From Microbacterium abyssi (lineage in GTDB: Bacteria > Actinomycetota > Actinomycetes > Actinomycetales > Microbacteriaceae): DNA of 64,000 nt. A program made the position numbers and the translations under genes. Location: NCBI RefSeq assembly GCF_015277895.1, contig NZ_CP063815.1:1302001-1366000 (forward strand), in the 5' to 3' direction. Positions 25,110 through 33,121 of this stretch are shown here, piece by piece. The notes under the pieces are model-generated. The model saw nothing but the letters and a program-made list of their open reading frames with translations. It ran no database searches and had not been told where the DNA came from. Position 1 is the first letter of the stretch, and every line of letters begins with the position of its first letter.

Positions 25110-26053
25110 GCCTCCCTCTGCCGTGGATCGACGAAGTGATGGATGAGGTCGACGATGAAGCCGATGACGAGCACGAGCCCGGTGAGGACGAGCAGCTCGC
25201 TCTGCACTTTCACGAGATCGCGGGTCCCGACGTCGGCCACCAGCATCCGTCCGATGCCGGGGAGGGTGAACAGCTGCTCGATGATCACAGCGCCCACCAC
25301 GATGCCGGCGACCTGGAGGCCCAGCACGGTGACGATCGACAGGCCGACAGCGGGGATGCCGTGCTGGATGAGCGCGTGGTTGCGGGTGAGGCCTTTCGCG
25401 GCGGCGGTGCGGACGAAGTCCTGTCCTCGCGCCTGCAGCGTCGCGCTGCGGACGAAGCGCAGCAGCATGGCGCCCTCGACGATCCCGATCGTCAGCGCCG
25501 GCAGCAGCAGCGCGCGGAACGCCTGCCACGGCTGTTCCCAGCCGCCACGCGGGAAACCCTGGGCGGGCAGCCAGCCCAGCCACACGGCGAACACGACGAT
25601 GAGCATCATTCCGGCCCAGATGACCGGCACTGCCGCGAGGGCCTGTGCCGCCACACTGAACGCCGTGCCCCCGGGGCGGCCCCGCAGGATGGCGGAGAGG
25701 ATGCCGAAGGGCACCGCGATGAGCAGGGCTATGACGAGCGACATGATGCCGAGCGGCACCGTGACCTGCGCCTTCTCAGCGAGCTCGCTGCCGACCGATG
25801 CCCCGCTGAGCTGGGAGGTGCCGAGGTCGCCGGTGAGCACCCCGCCGATCCACTCGCCGTACTGCACAGGCAACGGACGGTTCAGACCGAGGGACTCGCG
25901 CAGCGCCTCGACGGTGGCGGGTGACGCCTGAGTACCGGCGATCAGCTGGGCGACGTCACCGGGGAAGACGCGGAGGGTGAGGAAGATGAGCACGCTCGAC
26001 ACGAGGAGCCCTGCGATCAGCAGGACCCCTCGTGTGAGCGTGTAGCGGACCAC
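25106..26053 (-). CDS. peptide-type ABC transporter permease, DppB-like
   Basis: A 315-residue permease with about six helices. DppB features: FPGDVAQLIAG in the first loop, GLNRPLPVQYGEWIGGVLTGDLGTS, the EAA loop DFVRTAAAKGLTRNHALIQHGIP and the C-terminal EQLFTLPGIGRMLVADVGTRDLVKVQ. It lies 6 bases after the binding-protein gene, with which it forms the transporter operon. Confidence 0.93.
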   Translation of the reverse strand: MVRYTLTRGVLLIAGLLVSSVLIFLTLRVFPGDVAQLIAGTQASPATVEALRESLGLNRPLPVQYGEWIGGVLTGDLGTSQLSGASVGSELAEKAQVTVPLGIMSLVIALLIAVPFGILSAILRGRPGGTAFSVAAQALAAVPVIWAGMMLIVVFAVWLGWLPAQGFPRGGWEQPWQAFRALLLPALTIGIVEGAMLLRFVRSATLQARGQDFVRTAAAKGLTRNHALIQHGIPAVGLSIVTVLGLQVAGIVVGAVIIEQLFTLPGIGRMLVADVGTRDLVKVQSELLVLTGLVLVIGFIVDLIHHFVDPRQREA

Positions 26054-26059
26054 CCGGTG

Positions 26060-27577
26060 TCACTCAGCGGCGACCGTGACGCCCGCGAGGTTGATGCGCG
26101 AGTTGATCGAATCCTGCGGGAAGCCCGAGACGATCGGACGAACCGCCGTGATGGTCTCGCCGGTGTACAGCCAGTCCGCGGCATGGTCCTCGGAGACCAG
26201 GCGTGCGGCCTCCGCGAGGAGCTCGGCCGAGGCATCAGGGTCGATCTCGGCGAGCGCCTCGGTGTACAGGCTCTGCACCTCGGGGTTGTCGTAGCCGAAG
26301 TAATACTCGGGGTTGGCGAAGTTGCCGAAGTCGCGCGGTTCGACGTGAAGCACGTAGCTGAGCTCGTAGTCCTTGTTCGTGTACACGTCCTCGAGCCAGG
26401 TCGGGAACTCCACCGACTCGACCGCGAGGGTGACGCCGATGTTCGAGAAGTCGGACACCAGCACCTGGGGCACAGTGGTGCCGTAGAACGACGGGATGGT
26501 GAGGGTCAGCTCCAGGTCCTCCTGGCCGGCCTCGGCGAGCAGTTCCTTGGCGCGCTCCGGGTCGTACGGCGCGACATCGGCGAGGTCCTCATAGCCGGGG
26601 TCGAGCTCGGGGATCGGGCCGTACAGCGGCTCGCCCGCTCCGACGGCCTCGATGAGGGCCTCGTGGTCGATGCCGAGACGAAGGGCCTCGCGCACCCGCA
26701 CGTCGTCCAGCGGAGCCTTGGCGTTGTTGAACGCGAGCGTGGCCTTGTCTGTGGTGCGTCCCTCGGTCAGGATGAACTCACCGGAATCCTCCAGCTGCGG
26801 GGTGAGGTTCGGATCGACGGCGGTGAGCACGTCCAGGCTCCCGTCGACGGCGGCGTTCACGCCGGCGGTGAAGTCGGGAATGTATTCGAAGACGACCTCG
26901 GCGACGCCGGCAGGCTCGCCCCAGTACTCGGCGTAGCGGTCGAAGCTGATCGTGCTGCCCTTGCTCCAGTTCTGCAGCGTGAACGGGCCGGTGCCGTTCT
27001 CGGCGCTCTGCAGATCGGTGTCGTCCTCACTCTTGAAGACGAGGCCGGCGGGCCCGGTGAGGGAGAACAGGAAGTTCTGGTTCGGCTCGGTGAGCGTGAT
27101 GACGACCGTGCTGTCGTCCGGCGCCTTGACAGATGCGACGTCGGCGAACTCTGCGAAGCCCTGCAGAGTGTCGTCGGTGCGGACCGCTTCGTAGGAGGAC
27201 ACCACATCGGCGGATGTCAGGGCGGTGCCGTCGTGGAAGGTGACGCCCTCGTTGAGGGTGAACGTGTAGGTGAGGCCGTCCTCGGACACCTCGTAGTCGG
27301 AGGCGAGCCGCGGCTCGATCTCATTCTCCTGCGTTCGCGTCACGAGCCCCTCGTAGATGTTGTCGACGAGGATCTGCTCGAGCGCGGCCCCGCTCGTGTG
27401 CCGGATGTCGAGGTTGGTCGGCTCGAGGACGAGCCCGACGGTGAGTGTGGCGTCCGGGTCGGGTTCGCCGCCCGAGGACTGCACCGGCTCGGGGGACGAG
27501 CTCGTGCAGGCGCTCAGGACGACGGCGGTCGCAGCGAGCGCGGATATGACGGCGAGGCGTCTGGTTCGTCGGAACAT
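26060..27577 (-). CDS. ABC transporter substrate-binding lipoprotein, family 5
   Basis: A 505-residue extracytoplasmic binding protein. The signal peptide MFRRTRRLAVISALAAT runs into the lipobox VVLSAC, with lipidated Cys 24, then a Ser/Pro/Glu-rich linker. The body has the family-5 order: LEPTNLDIRHTSGAALEQILVDNIYEGLV, TYTFTLNEGVTFHDGTALTSADVV, and near the end YEPERAKELLAEAGQ-like and WLYTG segments. It captures the ligand and hands it to the permeases. The start is chosen by the signal peptide and by the GAGAGGATCC site upstream. The 107-base gap to the next gene shows nothing else definite. Confidence 0.93.
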   Translation of the reverse strand: MFRRTRRLAVISALAATAVVLSACTSSSPEPVQSSGGEPDPDATLTVGLVLEPTNLDIRHTSGAALEQILVDNIYEGLVTRTQENEIEPRLASDYEVSEDGLTYTFTLNEGVTFHDGTALTSADVVSSYEAVRTDDTLQGFAEFADVASVKAPDDSTVVITLTEPNQNFLFSLTGPAGLVFKSEDDTDLQSAENGTGPFTLQNWSKGSTISFDRYAEYWGEPAGVAEVVFEYIPDFTAGVNAAVDGSLDVLTAVDPNLTPQLEDSGEFILTEGRTTDKATLAFNNAKAPLDDVRVREALRLGIDHEALIEAVGAGEPLYGPIPELDPGYEDLADVAPYDPERAKELLAEAGQEDLELTLTIPSFYGTTVPQVLVSDFSNIGVTLAVESVEFPTWLEDVYTNKDYELSYVLHVEPRDFGNFANPEYYFGYDNPEVQSLYTEALAEIDPDASAELLAEAARLVSEDHAADWLYTGETITAVRPIVSGFPQDSINSRINLAGVTVAAE

Positions 27578-27684
27578 GTGGTTGCTGGATCCTCTCGGGG
27601 CGGCGGATGCTGTGTGCCGGTCGGGTAGAGCCTGGAAGTGGGAGTGCGAAGAGAACTGAACGACGGAATGCGGCGTCACATTCC

Positions 27685-28584
27685 TCAGCCGACGGCGTCG
27701 GCAGCTGCGCGGATGAGTTCCGCGAGCTCGGCGGGAGCGGTCTCCTGGACATTGTGGGTGGCGTCGATCACGACGACGCGGGTCGCGGGCACGCGGCGCT
27801 TCAGCTCTTCGGCATCCGCTTCGCTGACGAAGCCGCGCGTTGCCCGCACCAGTGTGAGCGGAGCGGAGACACCGGTGAGATCCGCCCAGCCTGCTCCGGA
27901 CTCCGGCGCGGGTGCCGCGAGCGCCTTGGCCGCGAGGTGGGCGAAGTGGTGCTTCCACTCCACTCGACCGTCCGGACGCACTCGCGTGTTGAGGAACACG
28001 CCGCGCTCGGTCTCGGGCCTCGTGCCGCCGAACCCCAGCGCCATCGCCCGCTCGACGAGCTCGTCCCTGGTCGCGAAGTCCGAGGGGCCCTCGTAGAACG
28101 CGCGCAGCGCCGAGGGGCCGCCGGTGGTGTCGATGCCCGGCGTGATGTCGACGACGATCAGCTCGCGGACGAGTTCCGGACGGGTGGATGCCACGGCCGC
28201 TGCCGTGAGCCCGCCGAGCGACTGGCCGACCAGGATCTGAGGCTGCGACGTCCAGGCGTCGAGCGCGAGGGCGACGTCCGGGGCGAGCGTGTGAGCCGAA
28301 TAGTCGGCGTCGCCCCGCCAGCTGGAGTCGCCGTGACCGGCGAGGTCGATCACGAGGACCGGCTGCTGCAGCAGGATGACCGTGTTGTCCCAGGTGTGCG
28401 CATTGAGGCCTGCACCGTGCAGCAGCGTGATCGCGGGGTCACCCTCTCCGTAGCGGAGCGCACTCAACTCTCGTCCGTCGGGAAGAGTGAGGGAGAGACG
28501 CTCTGCGGAGGGGATCGGCAGGCTGAGCGTCTGCGCCTGGCTCGGGAGGTAGCTGAACTCGCTTGTCTCGGTCGTCACGCCCAT
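27685..28584 (-). CDS. alpha/beta hydrolase
   Basis: A 299-residue alpha/beta-hydrolase-fold enzyme. The oxyanion HG motif is LLHGAGLNAHTW near residue 55, the nucleophile elbow is VGQSLGGLTAAAV near 119, and the catalytic His is in DATHNVQE near 281. It is probably an esterase or lactonase. Its position upstream of the transporter operon on the same strand may be coincidental: 107 bases separate them. The upstream gap (28585-28748) carries the GTTACGTGAC motif and GTGACC repeats. Confidence 0.85.
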   Translation of the reverse strand: MGVTTETSEFSYLPSQAQTLSLPIPSAERLSLTLPDGRELSALRYGEGDPAITLLHGAGLNAHTWDNTVILLQQPVLVIDLAGHGDSSWRGDADYSAHTLAPDVALALDAWTSQPQILVGQSLGGLTAAAVASTRPELVRELIVVDITPGIDTTGGPSALRAFYEGPSDFATRDELVERAMALGFGGTRPETERGVFLNTRVRPDGRVEWKHHFAHLAAKALAAPAPESGAGWADLTGVSAPLTLVRATRGFVSEADAEELKRRVPATRVVVIDATHNVQETAPAELAELIRAAADAVG

Positions 28585-28627
28585 ATTCTGCTCCGAACGG
28601 CATCACCGCGCGAAACTCGAGAGCAAT

Positions 28628-28650
28628 GTGACCAGCGATGTTACGTGACC
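28628..28650. promoter_or_regulatory. GTGACC repeats and GTTACGTGAC motif before the hydrolase
   Basis: GTGACC at 28628-28633 and 28645-28650, 17 bases apart, with the second copy inside GTTACGTGAC (28640-28649), which differs by one base from the palindrome core near metY. It lies about 45-65 bases upstream of the hydrolase start. Possible operator; no function is shown. Confidence 0.3.
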
Positions 28651-28734
28651 GATTGGCATAACAGTCATTGAAGGCGAAAGCATCTGGGCATTCTGGTTTC
28701 GCTTCGCCCCGGGCATGCTCACAGCAGACGTTGT

Positions 28735-28740
28735 TACTGT
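28735..28740 (+). promoter_or_regulatory. -10 hexamer for the glycosyltransferase
   Basis: TACTGT ends 8 bases before ATG 28749; no ribosome site is visible, so a near-leaderless mRNA is likely. The preceding intergenic region has a lower GC content than the surroundings. Confidence 0.4.
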
Positions 28741-28748
28741 CGTGCTCC

Positions 28749-30269
28749 ATGCGGCAGTCGATTCTCTCCCCGCACTTCCGTCCGGGCAAGCAGCTCGCGT
28801 TGAGCTGGAGTATTCCCGACTCATTCGGCGGGATGACGGGCGCGCTCATGCATCGCTCGCGGGCCTTCGTCCGTCTGGCCCGTCGCCCCGTCGACGTGCT
28901 CACTCTCGACGATCGGCTGGATTATCCGGAGCTCGAGCGGCGCCTCCGCGCGAGCGGGGAGATCATCGACGGCATCCGGATCATCAACATCTGGGAGTGG
29001 CTGCGCGAGCATGATGTCGCGCCGGGCAGCGAAGCGCCCGCGCACGGTCACGCCCCGATCGTCCCTGCCGTGGACGTCCAGGATCACCAGCGCGATGCCG
29101 TCGTCCTCCGCAGGGAGCAGAGGGGTGATGGCGACGGCCGCGTTCTCGCCGTGGACCGGTTCCGTCCCGACGGCAGCCTGCTGGTGACCGATCGGCGCGA
29201 CCCCGCGACGCGCGAGCGCAGCGTCGTTCTCTACGACAGGGCAGGGGCTCCGGTGCGCAGCTGGGGCAGCATCTGGGGTGTCTACCGGTACTGGCTCGAT
29301 GAGGTGATCGGCGGGGAGGAGAGCTTCCTCATCGTCGACTCGAAGACCGCCGCGCGCTTCGCTCGCACCTACCGACGGCGCAACGTCGTGACGATGCATC
29401 TGCTGCACGGATCGCACCGCACCGCGGACGGAACCGCGCTCAGCTCATCGCGACGGAGCGTGCTCGAGAATCTGGGCGACTTCGACTCGGTGGTCGTGCT
29501 CACCGAGAGTCAGCGCGACGATCTCGAGCGGGATCTCGGGCCTCAGGCGCATCTCGCCGTCATCCCCAACGGCTTCAACAGGGTGATCGGCGAAGGCGGC
29601 CCGATCGGCGACCGCGTCCGCGGCAGCGGCCTCATGCTCGCGTCACTGATCGTGCGTAAGCGGGTTTCCCACGCCGTGAAGGCGGTGGCCAGGGCCTCCG
29701 CGTCCGTGGACGCGACGCTGGACGTCTTCGGAGAGGGGGAGCGTCGTCCGCTGCTGGAGAAGACGATCCGGTCTCTGGGCGCGGGGGAGCGCGTGCGGTT
29801 GCGCGGCCATGACCCCGCAGCGCGATCCGCGTTCGCGACGGCGGACTTCATGCTGCTCACATCGAAGGCCGAGGGTCTGCCACTCGCTCTCGTTGAGGCG
29901 ATGGCCGCGGGCTGCATCCCCATCGCGTACGACATCCCCTACGGTCCGTCCGACGTGATCGTGGACGGCAGGAACGGTTTCCTCGTGACTGCCGGCGATG
30001 TGGATGCCCTGGCTGAGCGGATCATCGAGCTGCAGCGCATGTCGGATGCTGAGGTCGCCGCCATGCGGCGCCGTGCGCAGGCGACGGCATCCCGTTTCGG
30101 CGACGAGGTGGTGACCCGTGCCTGGGCGCGCGAGATGGAGAACGCCTTCGAGCGGAAGCACGCAGGCCCCACTGAGGGCTCCTTCGTCGGGCGGTCGCGC
30201 CGGGCCGCGGGCAGAGTGAAACGCCGCATCACGCGTCTGAGCGGCGGATACGACCGTTCGGGCGCGTGA
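28749..30269 (+). CDS. glycosyltransferase family 4, TarM/GtfA-like (poly-glycerolphosphate glucosyltransferase type)
   Basis: A 506-residue GT4 enzyme with the N-terminal arm seen in TarM-like enzymes that glycosylate teichoic acids: LTLDDRLDYPELERRLRASGEI near residue 50. The C-terminal nucleotide-sugar domain has VVVLTESQRDDLERDLG and VIPNGFNR, and the EX7E motif EGLPLALVEAMAAGCIPIAYDIPYGPSDVIVDG. A role in decorating a cell-wall polymer is likely; sugar and acceptor are unknown. The start at 28749 gives MRQSILSPHFRPGKQ. The C-terminus is basic (RRAAGRVKRRITRLSGG). The gene ends overlapping the convergent acyltransferase by 41 bases. Confidence 0.82.
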   Translation: MRQSILSPHFRPGKQLALSWSIPDSFGGMTGALMHRSRAFVRLARRPVDVLTLDDRLDYPELERRLRASGEIIDGIRIINIWEWLREHDVAPGSEAPAHGHAPIVPAVDVQDHQRDAVVLRREQRGDGDGRVLAVDRFRPDGSLLVTDRRDPATRERSVVLYDRAGAPVRSWGSIWGVYRYWLDEVIGGEESFLIVDSKTAARFARTYRRRNVVTMHLLHGSHRTADGTALSSSRRSVLENLGDFDSVVVLTESQRDDLERDLGPQAHLAVIPNGFNRVIGEGGPIGDRVRGSGLMLASLIVRKRVSHAVKAVARASASVDATLDVFGEGERRPLLEKTIRSLGAGERVRLRGHDPAARSAFATADFMLLTSKAEGLPLALVEAMAAGCIPIAYDIPYGPSDVIVDGRNGFLVTAGDVDALAERIIELQRMSDAEVAAMRRRAQATASRFGDEVVTRAWAREMENAFERKHAGPTEGSFVGRSRRAAGRVKRRITRLSGGYDRSGA

Positions 30270-31365
30270 GCGGCAGTCGCTCGGATGCCACGGTGCCGAC
30301 GTACCGCGCCAGACGATGTGCGGGTGCCTCGAGGAATCGGTGGAACGCGGCGGCGAGGAGGAGGCTGGCGGGTATGCCGACCACTGCCACCATTGCCCAT
30401 CGATCGCTGCCCCAGAGGTAGGCGAGGGTTCCCAGCAGGGGGACGTGCACCAGATAGAGGCTGTACGAGGTGCGCCCGAGCCACTGCGAGACGCGCCCTT
30501 CCAGCAGGTGGCGCAGTCGCGGCCAGCCCATGGCGGCGACGATGACGAGGACGGCGCCCACGCCGGCCAGTCCCCACATCGTGCGGCCGAGCACGGTTCC
30601 AGGGGCGGCGACGGGGCGTGCGAGCCAGCTGGCGATCAGCAAGGCGAGGGCCAGGGCCGTCAGGCACGGCCAGAACGCACGGCGCCGGGGGCGCTGCACC
30701 CAGGCGAGCAGGTCGTCGAGGCGGACCGCCATCAGAGTGCCGAGCATGAAGACGGGCAGATATACCAGCGCCTCAACATCGACGATGCGGCCGACGACGG
30801 TCAGCGCGCATGCCACGGCGGCGGCGATCATCGCATGGCGGCGCAGCAGCAGCGCCAGTCCCACGAACACCGGCAGCGCGAGCGAGAAGATGAGCTCCCA
30901 CCGCAGCGACCAGAGCACATTGTTGATGTCGTAGCTCTTCGTGAGCAGCAGCGCCTCGTCGAAGAACGTGCCCCACGTCACTCTCGTCGCCTGGGTGTTC
31001 TGCATCCACGAGTCCTCGGGCATCGTCGCCGCGTCTCGGGGCAGGAGCGCGATCAGGGCCGTTGCGAGCACCACCGAACCCCACACGGGCAGGTAGAGCC
31101 GCAGCACGCGGGTGGGGTAGTAGCGAGTCCAGGAGAATCCGTCGCGGAGCACCGGCAGCGCGACGACGAATCCGGAGAGGACGAAGAAGACGAGTACCGC
31201 CTCGGTGCCGGCGAACGCGAGCTTGCTGGGACTCTGCGTGAGCCAGGCGGCGAGAGTGCCGTCCAGGTGCGGCATCGCGATGAGACTGCAGTGGTACGTC
31301 ACGACGACGAGCGCCGCCCATCCGCGGATCCCGTCCAGACTCGATATGCGCTGAGAGCTCGCCAT
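30229..31365 (-). CDS. membrane acyltransferase, family 3 (OafA/WecH type)
   Basis: A 378-residue integral membrane protein with about ten helices. The N-terminus ISSLDGIRGWAALVVVTYHCSL is the acyltransferase-3 signature, with the catalytic-type His in TYHCS; FVLSGFVVALPVLRDGFSWTRYYPTRVLRLYLPVW and SLYLVHVPLLGTLAYL follow. The family O-acetylates polysaccharides, lipids or antibiotics. Located next to a TarM-like glycosyltransferase, it may modify the same wall polymer (inference). ATG 31365 is preferred to GTG 31371 because of spacing to a TAGCGT hexamer. Confidence 0.88.
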   Translation of the reverse strand: MASSQRISSLDGIRGWAALVVVTYHCSLIAMPHLDGTLAAWLTQSPSKLAFAGTEAVLVFFVLSGFVVALPVLRDGFSWTRYYPTRVLRLYLPVWGSVVLATALIALLPRDAATMPEDSWMQNTQATRVTWGTFFDEALLLTKSYDINNVLWSLRWELIFSLALPVFVGLALLLRRHAMIAAAVACALTVVGRIVDVEALVYLPVFMLGTLMAVRLDDLLAWVQRPRRRAFWPCLTALALALLIASWLARPVAAPGTVLGRTMWGLAGVGAVLVIVAAMGWPRLRHLLEGRVSQWLGRTSYSLYLVHVPLLGTLAYLWGSDRWAMVAVVGIPASLLLAAAFHRFLEAPAHRLARYVGTVASERLPLTRPNGRIRRSDA

Positions 31366-31373
31366 CGGCACCC

Positions 31374-31379
31374 ACGCTA
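31374..31379 (-). promoter_or_regulatory. -10 hexamer for the acyltransferase
   Basis: TAGCGT on the minus strand, 8 bases before ATG 31365, back-to-back with the promoter of the AhpD-like gene. Confidence 0.4.
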
Positions 31380-31396
31380 GCCGTAGGGTCTGAGCC

Positions 31397-31402
31397 TAAG
31401 CT
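31397..31402 (+). promoter_or_regulatory. -10 hexamer, leaderless start for the AhpD-like gene
   Basis: TAAGCT ends 6 bases before ATG 31409. Confidence 0.5.
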
Positions 31403-31408
31403 GGGGAC

Positions 31409-31885
31409 ATGAGCGAGATGCGAGTGCACCTGTCGAAGACCGAGCCCGGCGCCTACAAGGCGCTGGACGAGTTCTCCCGCACGGTGGGCGAGATCTGCCG
31501 CGCGAACGGCATCGACGATCGGCTCAAGGAGATCGTGATGATCCACTGCTCGCAGCTGAACGGATGCGCCTACTGCACCCGCGTGCACCTCGACCGCGCG
31601 GTGAAGGCCGGGCTGGACGCAGACACGCTCACCCAGATACCCGTCTGGCGGGAGAGCGGGGTCTTCTCGGAGCGCGAGCGCGCAGCCCTCGAATTGGCAG
31701 AGGCCTTCACCTTCATCCACGACGGTGGCATCTCCGACGAGGTGTACAACCGCGTCGGCAGCGTGTTCACCGAGAAGGAGTACGCGGCGCTCAGCTGGGC
31801 ATGCGTGTCGATCAACGCGTTCAACCGCGTAGTCGTCGCCGGCCGCTACCCCGTCCCTCTCCGCGGCGAGAAGGCGACGGCGTGA
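31409..31885 (+). CDS. carboxymuconolactone decarboxylase/AhpD-like protein
   Basis: A 158-residue, all-helical protein of the AhpD-like superfamily. The redox or catalytic centre is NGCAYCTRVHLDRAVKAGLD near residue 52, i.e. C-x2-C with a following His, as in alkylhydroperoxidase AhpD-core proteins. FSERERAALELAEAFTFI is the second family segment. The function is probably peroxide or thiol-linked reduction rather than ring decarboxylation. The stop overlaps the start of the phosphatase gene by GTGA. Confidence 0.88.
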   Translation: MSEMRVHLSKTEPGAYKALDEFSRTVGEICRANGIDDRLKEIVMIHCSQLNGCAYCTRVHLDRAVKAGLDADTLTQIPVWRESGVFSERERAALELAEAFTFIHDGGISDEVYNRVGSVFTEKEYAALSWACVSINAFNRVVVAGRYPVPLRGEKATA

Positions 31886-32589
31886 CGGTTCTCGAGATCG
31901 ACGGCGTCTTCAACGCGCGTGATGTGGGCGGGATACCCGCTGCGCGGGGACGCATCCGAGACGGGGTGCTGCTGCGCTCCGGGAGTCTCGTCGCGGCGAC
32001 CGCCGCAGGGGTCGCGGAGATCGAGCGTCGCGTCGGGCACATCATCGACCTTCGCGACGGGCAGGAGATCGCCGAGGCTCCGTCCGCGGTGACGTCGGTG
32101 ACGACGACGAGTCTTCCGCTCTTCCTCGGCTCGGTGGCGTCGTTCTTCGACGAGGACATGAGCCTTGAGGATATGTACCGTCACCTGCTCGACGAGAGCG
32201 GGCAGCGGCTCGCGGATGCCGTTCGCGTGATCGCTCGTGAGGACCGCACCCTCGTGCACTGCACGGTCGGCAAGGACCGCACCGGCGTCACAGTCGCCCT
32301 CGCCCTGTCCGCGGTCGAGGCGGACAGGGATGCCGTGGTGGCCGACTACGCTCTGACGGAGTCGCTGCTGCCGCAGGAGCGCAACCGCAGGATCATCGCG
32401 TTCCTGCGCGCGCAGCATCCGCACGCCGAGAACGCCGTCGCGCTCGCCACGCTCTCACCAACGAGGGTCATGCAGAGTCTGCTCGAAGAGGTCGACGGAC
32501 GCTGGGGCTCTGCCGCCGACTACCTGGTTGCGCACGGATTGACCGACGATGACCTGCAGGCGCTCCGGTCGACGCTCATCGCACGCTGA
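31882..32589 (+). CDS. tyrosine/dual-specificity protein phosphatase, PtpB-like
   Basis: A 235-residue phosphatase. The N-terminal FNARDVGGIPAARGRIRDGVLLRSGSL is the family signature of bacterial tyrosine phosphatases of the PtpB/LipA type, and the P-loop is HCTVGKDRTGVTVALAL near residue 124, with the C-x5-R catalytic motif intact. Such enzymes remove phosphate from tyrosine, serine/threonine or phosphoinositides. The GTG start is coupled to the AhpD-like gene. The pair suggests a small redox or signalling unit; a link is speculative. Confidence 0.88.
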   Translation: MTVLEIDGVFNARDVGGIPAARGRIRDGVLLRSGSLVAATAAGVAEIERRVGHIIDLRDGQEIAEAPSAVTSVTTTSLPLFLGSVASFFDEDMSLEDMYRHLLDESGQRLADAVRVIAREDRTLVHCTVGKDRTGVTVALALSAVEADRDAVVADYALTESLLPQERNRRIIAFLRAQHPHAENAVALATLSPTRVMQSLLEEVDGRWGSAADYLVAHGLTDDDLQALRSTLIAR

Positions 32590-32608
32590 CACCCGAGTAC
32601 CGAGCGAG

Positions 32609-32627
32609 CAAGGTAAGGCAACCCTTC
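32609..32627. promoter_or_regulatory. candidate DtxR/IdeR iron box
   Basis: The core AGGTAAGGCAACCCT (32611-32625) matches the known iron-box core AGGTTAGGCTAACCT at 12 of 15 positions. It lies about 10 bases upstream of a TACGAT hexamer, where a bound repressor would block RNA polymerase. The gene behind it has a siderophore-linked domain, which raises the likelihood. Confidence 0.55.
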
Positions 32628-32635
32628 ATCGGTGC

Positions 32636-32641
32636 TACGAT
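32636..32641 (+). promoter_or_regulatory. -10 hexamer for the SIP-domain gene
   Basis: TACGAT, 9 bases before ATG 32651, directly downstream of the candidate iron box. Confidence 0.45.
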
Positions 32642-32650
32642 GGATGCATC

Positions 32651-33121
32651 ATGACCATCTCCACCGACATCCGCAGCGGCAGGGCCCAGCGTCGGGCCGC
32701 GCGCCTGCGTTCGCATCACCTGGTGACGGCGGACGAGAACTCACTGCTGGAGCTCGAGACCTTCCTGGCCACGCTCCCGCTGTGCGCATCGGGCCGTGTC
32801 TTCATCGAGGTTCCCGATGCGAGCGACATCGGAATGATCGAGGCGCCCGCACGCATGACCGTGACGTGGCTCGCCCGCTCGGCGCGCTCCGGTGCACCGG
32901 GCAGCGGCCGGTCCTGCAAGCCAGGGACGGCGCTGGCCCGTGCGACGTGCGCCTGGGCCGATGAGATGCTCTGCGACAGCGAGCTGCCGACACACGTCAC
33001 CCTGCTGGGCGGCTATCTCGGCACCGCCGACATCGTCGAGCACCTGACCGGCGCACTCGACGTGCCGGCATCCACGATCAGCGCGCCGGAGCGTTTCGGT
33101 CTGCTGCCGGCGCAGAGCTGA
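32651..33121 (+). CDS. orphan SIP (siderophore-interacting protein) C-terminal domain protein
   Basis: A 156-residue protein resembling only the C-terminal NAD(P)H-binding half of siderophore-interacting ferric reductases: TADENSLLELETFLATLPLCASGRVFIEVPDAS, TVTWLARS, and a final LLGGYLGTADIVEHL segment. The N-terminal FAD domain is missing, so it cannot be a complete ferric-siderophore reductase on its own. An iron box in front suggests induction under iron starvation. The start is the ATG directly after CATC at 32651; an upstream in-frame frame would cross the promoter. The end overlaps the convergent HExxH gene by 44 bases. Confidence 0.72.
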   Translation: MTISTDIRSGRAQRRAARLRSHHLVTADENSLLELETFLATLPLCASGRVFIEVPDASDIGMIEAPARMTVTWLARSARSGAPGSGRSCKPGTALARATCAWADEMLCDSELPTHVTLLGGYLGTADIVEHLTGALDVPASTISAPERFGLLPAQS

